DNA of 5,799 nt, taken from positions 1-5,799 of the forward strand of contig JAJYJF010000164.1 of assembly GCA_021796375.1 (NCBI GenBank), given 5' to 3'. This document shows, in pieces, positions 5,728 to 5,799 of the stretch. This stretch comes from Chloroflexota bacterium. GTDB taxonomy: Bacteria > Chloroflexota > Anaerolineae > Anaerolineales > Anaerolineaceae. The number at the start of each line of letters is the position of its first letter. Position 1 is the stretch's first letter. A program made the translations under genes and the position numbers. The notes under the pieces are model-generated. The model saw only the letters and a program-made list of their open reading frames with translations, searched no databases and had not been told where the DNA came from.

Positions 5728-5799
5728 ATGAGTGAGAGCGAGGTTATCTCCAGCACGCCAGCGCCGCGCACGCGGACCAGCCTGGCCGCAAACCTGCGT
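5728..5799 (+). CDS. N-terminal fragment of an unidentified protein (3' truncated by window)
   Basis: An ATG opens 24 codons that remain open to the window edge: MSESEVISSTPAPRTRTSLA, then ANLR. The start is polar, with no signal peptide, and suggests a cytosolic protein. The RTSLAANLR segment loosely resembles the beginning of the first helix in aminoglycoside N3-acetyltransferase-like (AAC(3)) proteins, where S-L-A-x-D-L-R-x-L-G is common, but 24 residues are too few to name a family. No Shine-Dalgarno sequence is visible (TTTTCTTCCG precedes the ATG), so the true start may lie elsewhere or the transcript may be leaderless. It lies beyond the aspS terminator and so probably forms a separate unit. 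Confidence 0.5.
   Translation, partial: MSESEVISSTPAPRTRTSLAANLR

Noticed and set aside
5732..5799. GTG at 5732 opening another frame to the window end
   Set aside because: Its translation is Arg/Pro/Ala-rich without character, and it has no Shine-Dalgarno site. The ATG 5728 frame gives a more protein-like N-terminus.

Overview
The window is GC-rich bacterial DNA, with every recognisable gene on the + strand. The cell-envelope LysM/M23 proteins with Pro/Thr/Ala-rich linkers, the heptamer-type intergenic repeats and the AspRS subtype together suggest a Chloroflexota (Anaerolineae-like) bacterium. This is an inference from style; no rRNA or other marker gene is present to test it.

Layout. Positions 1-3574 hold an array of three paralogous secreted cell-wall proteins. 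The first is only the last 69 codons of a gene cut by the window edge (1-210). The second (152-1930) starts inside the first in another reading frame, has an N-terminal membrane segment, and carries LysM, a lysozyme-like helical module and an M23 metallopeptidase domain. The third (2093-3574) has the same order of domains but begins with a lipoprotein signal peptide and a TTG start. A 162-base gap with a weak -10 box and a short palindrome separates the second and third.

Positions 3575-3861 contain no gene. They hold an array of degenerate 7-base repeats (3577-3729) that is purine-rich at first and pyrimidine-rich afterwards, then a strong sigma70-type promoter (TTGACG, 16 bases, TATAAT), then a leader of about 90 bases with two potential hairpins.

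Positions 3862-5643 encode a complete aspartyl-tRNA synthetase (aspS). It carries His31 and Gly82, the residues associated with non-discriminating bacterial AspRS, so it may charge both tRNA-Asp and tRNA-Asn. A long stem followed by a T-rich run (5656-5726) probably ends its transcript. A new reading frame opens at 5728 and runs off the end of the window.

How the genes relate: the three LysM/M23 proteins would act outside the membrane on peptidoglycan, two probably from one transcript. aspS is a separate housekeeping unit with its own promoter and terminator, and nothing in the sequence ties it functionally to the peptidases. The less ordinary points are the paralogue array with an apparently non-catalytic lysozyme-like module, an acidic D-x-D-G-D-G loop inserted in the M23 fold, the strand-switching heptamer array, and the structured aspS leader.
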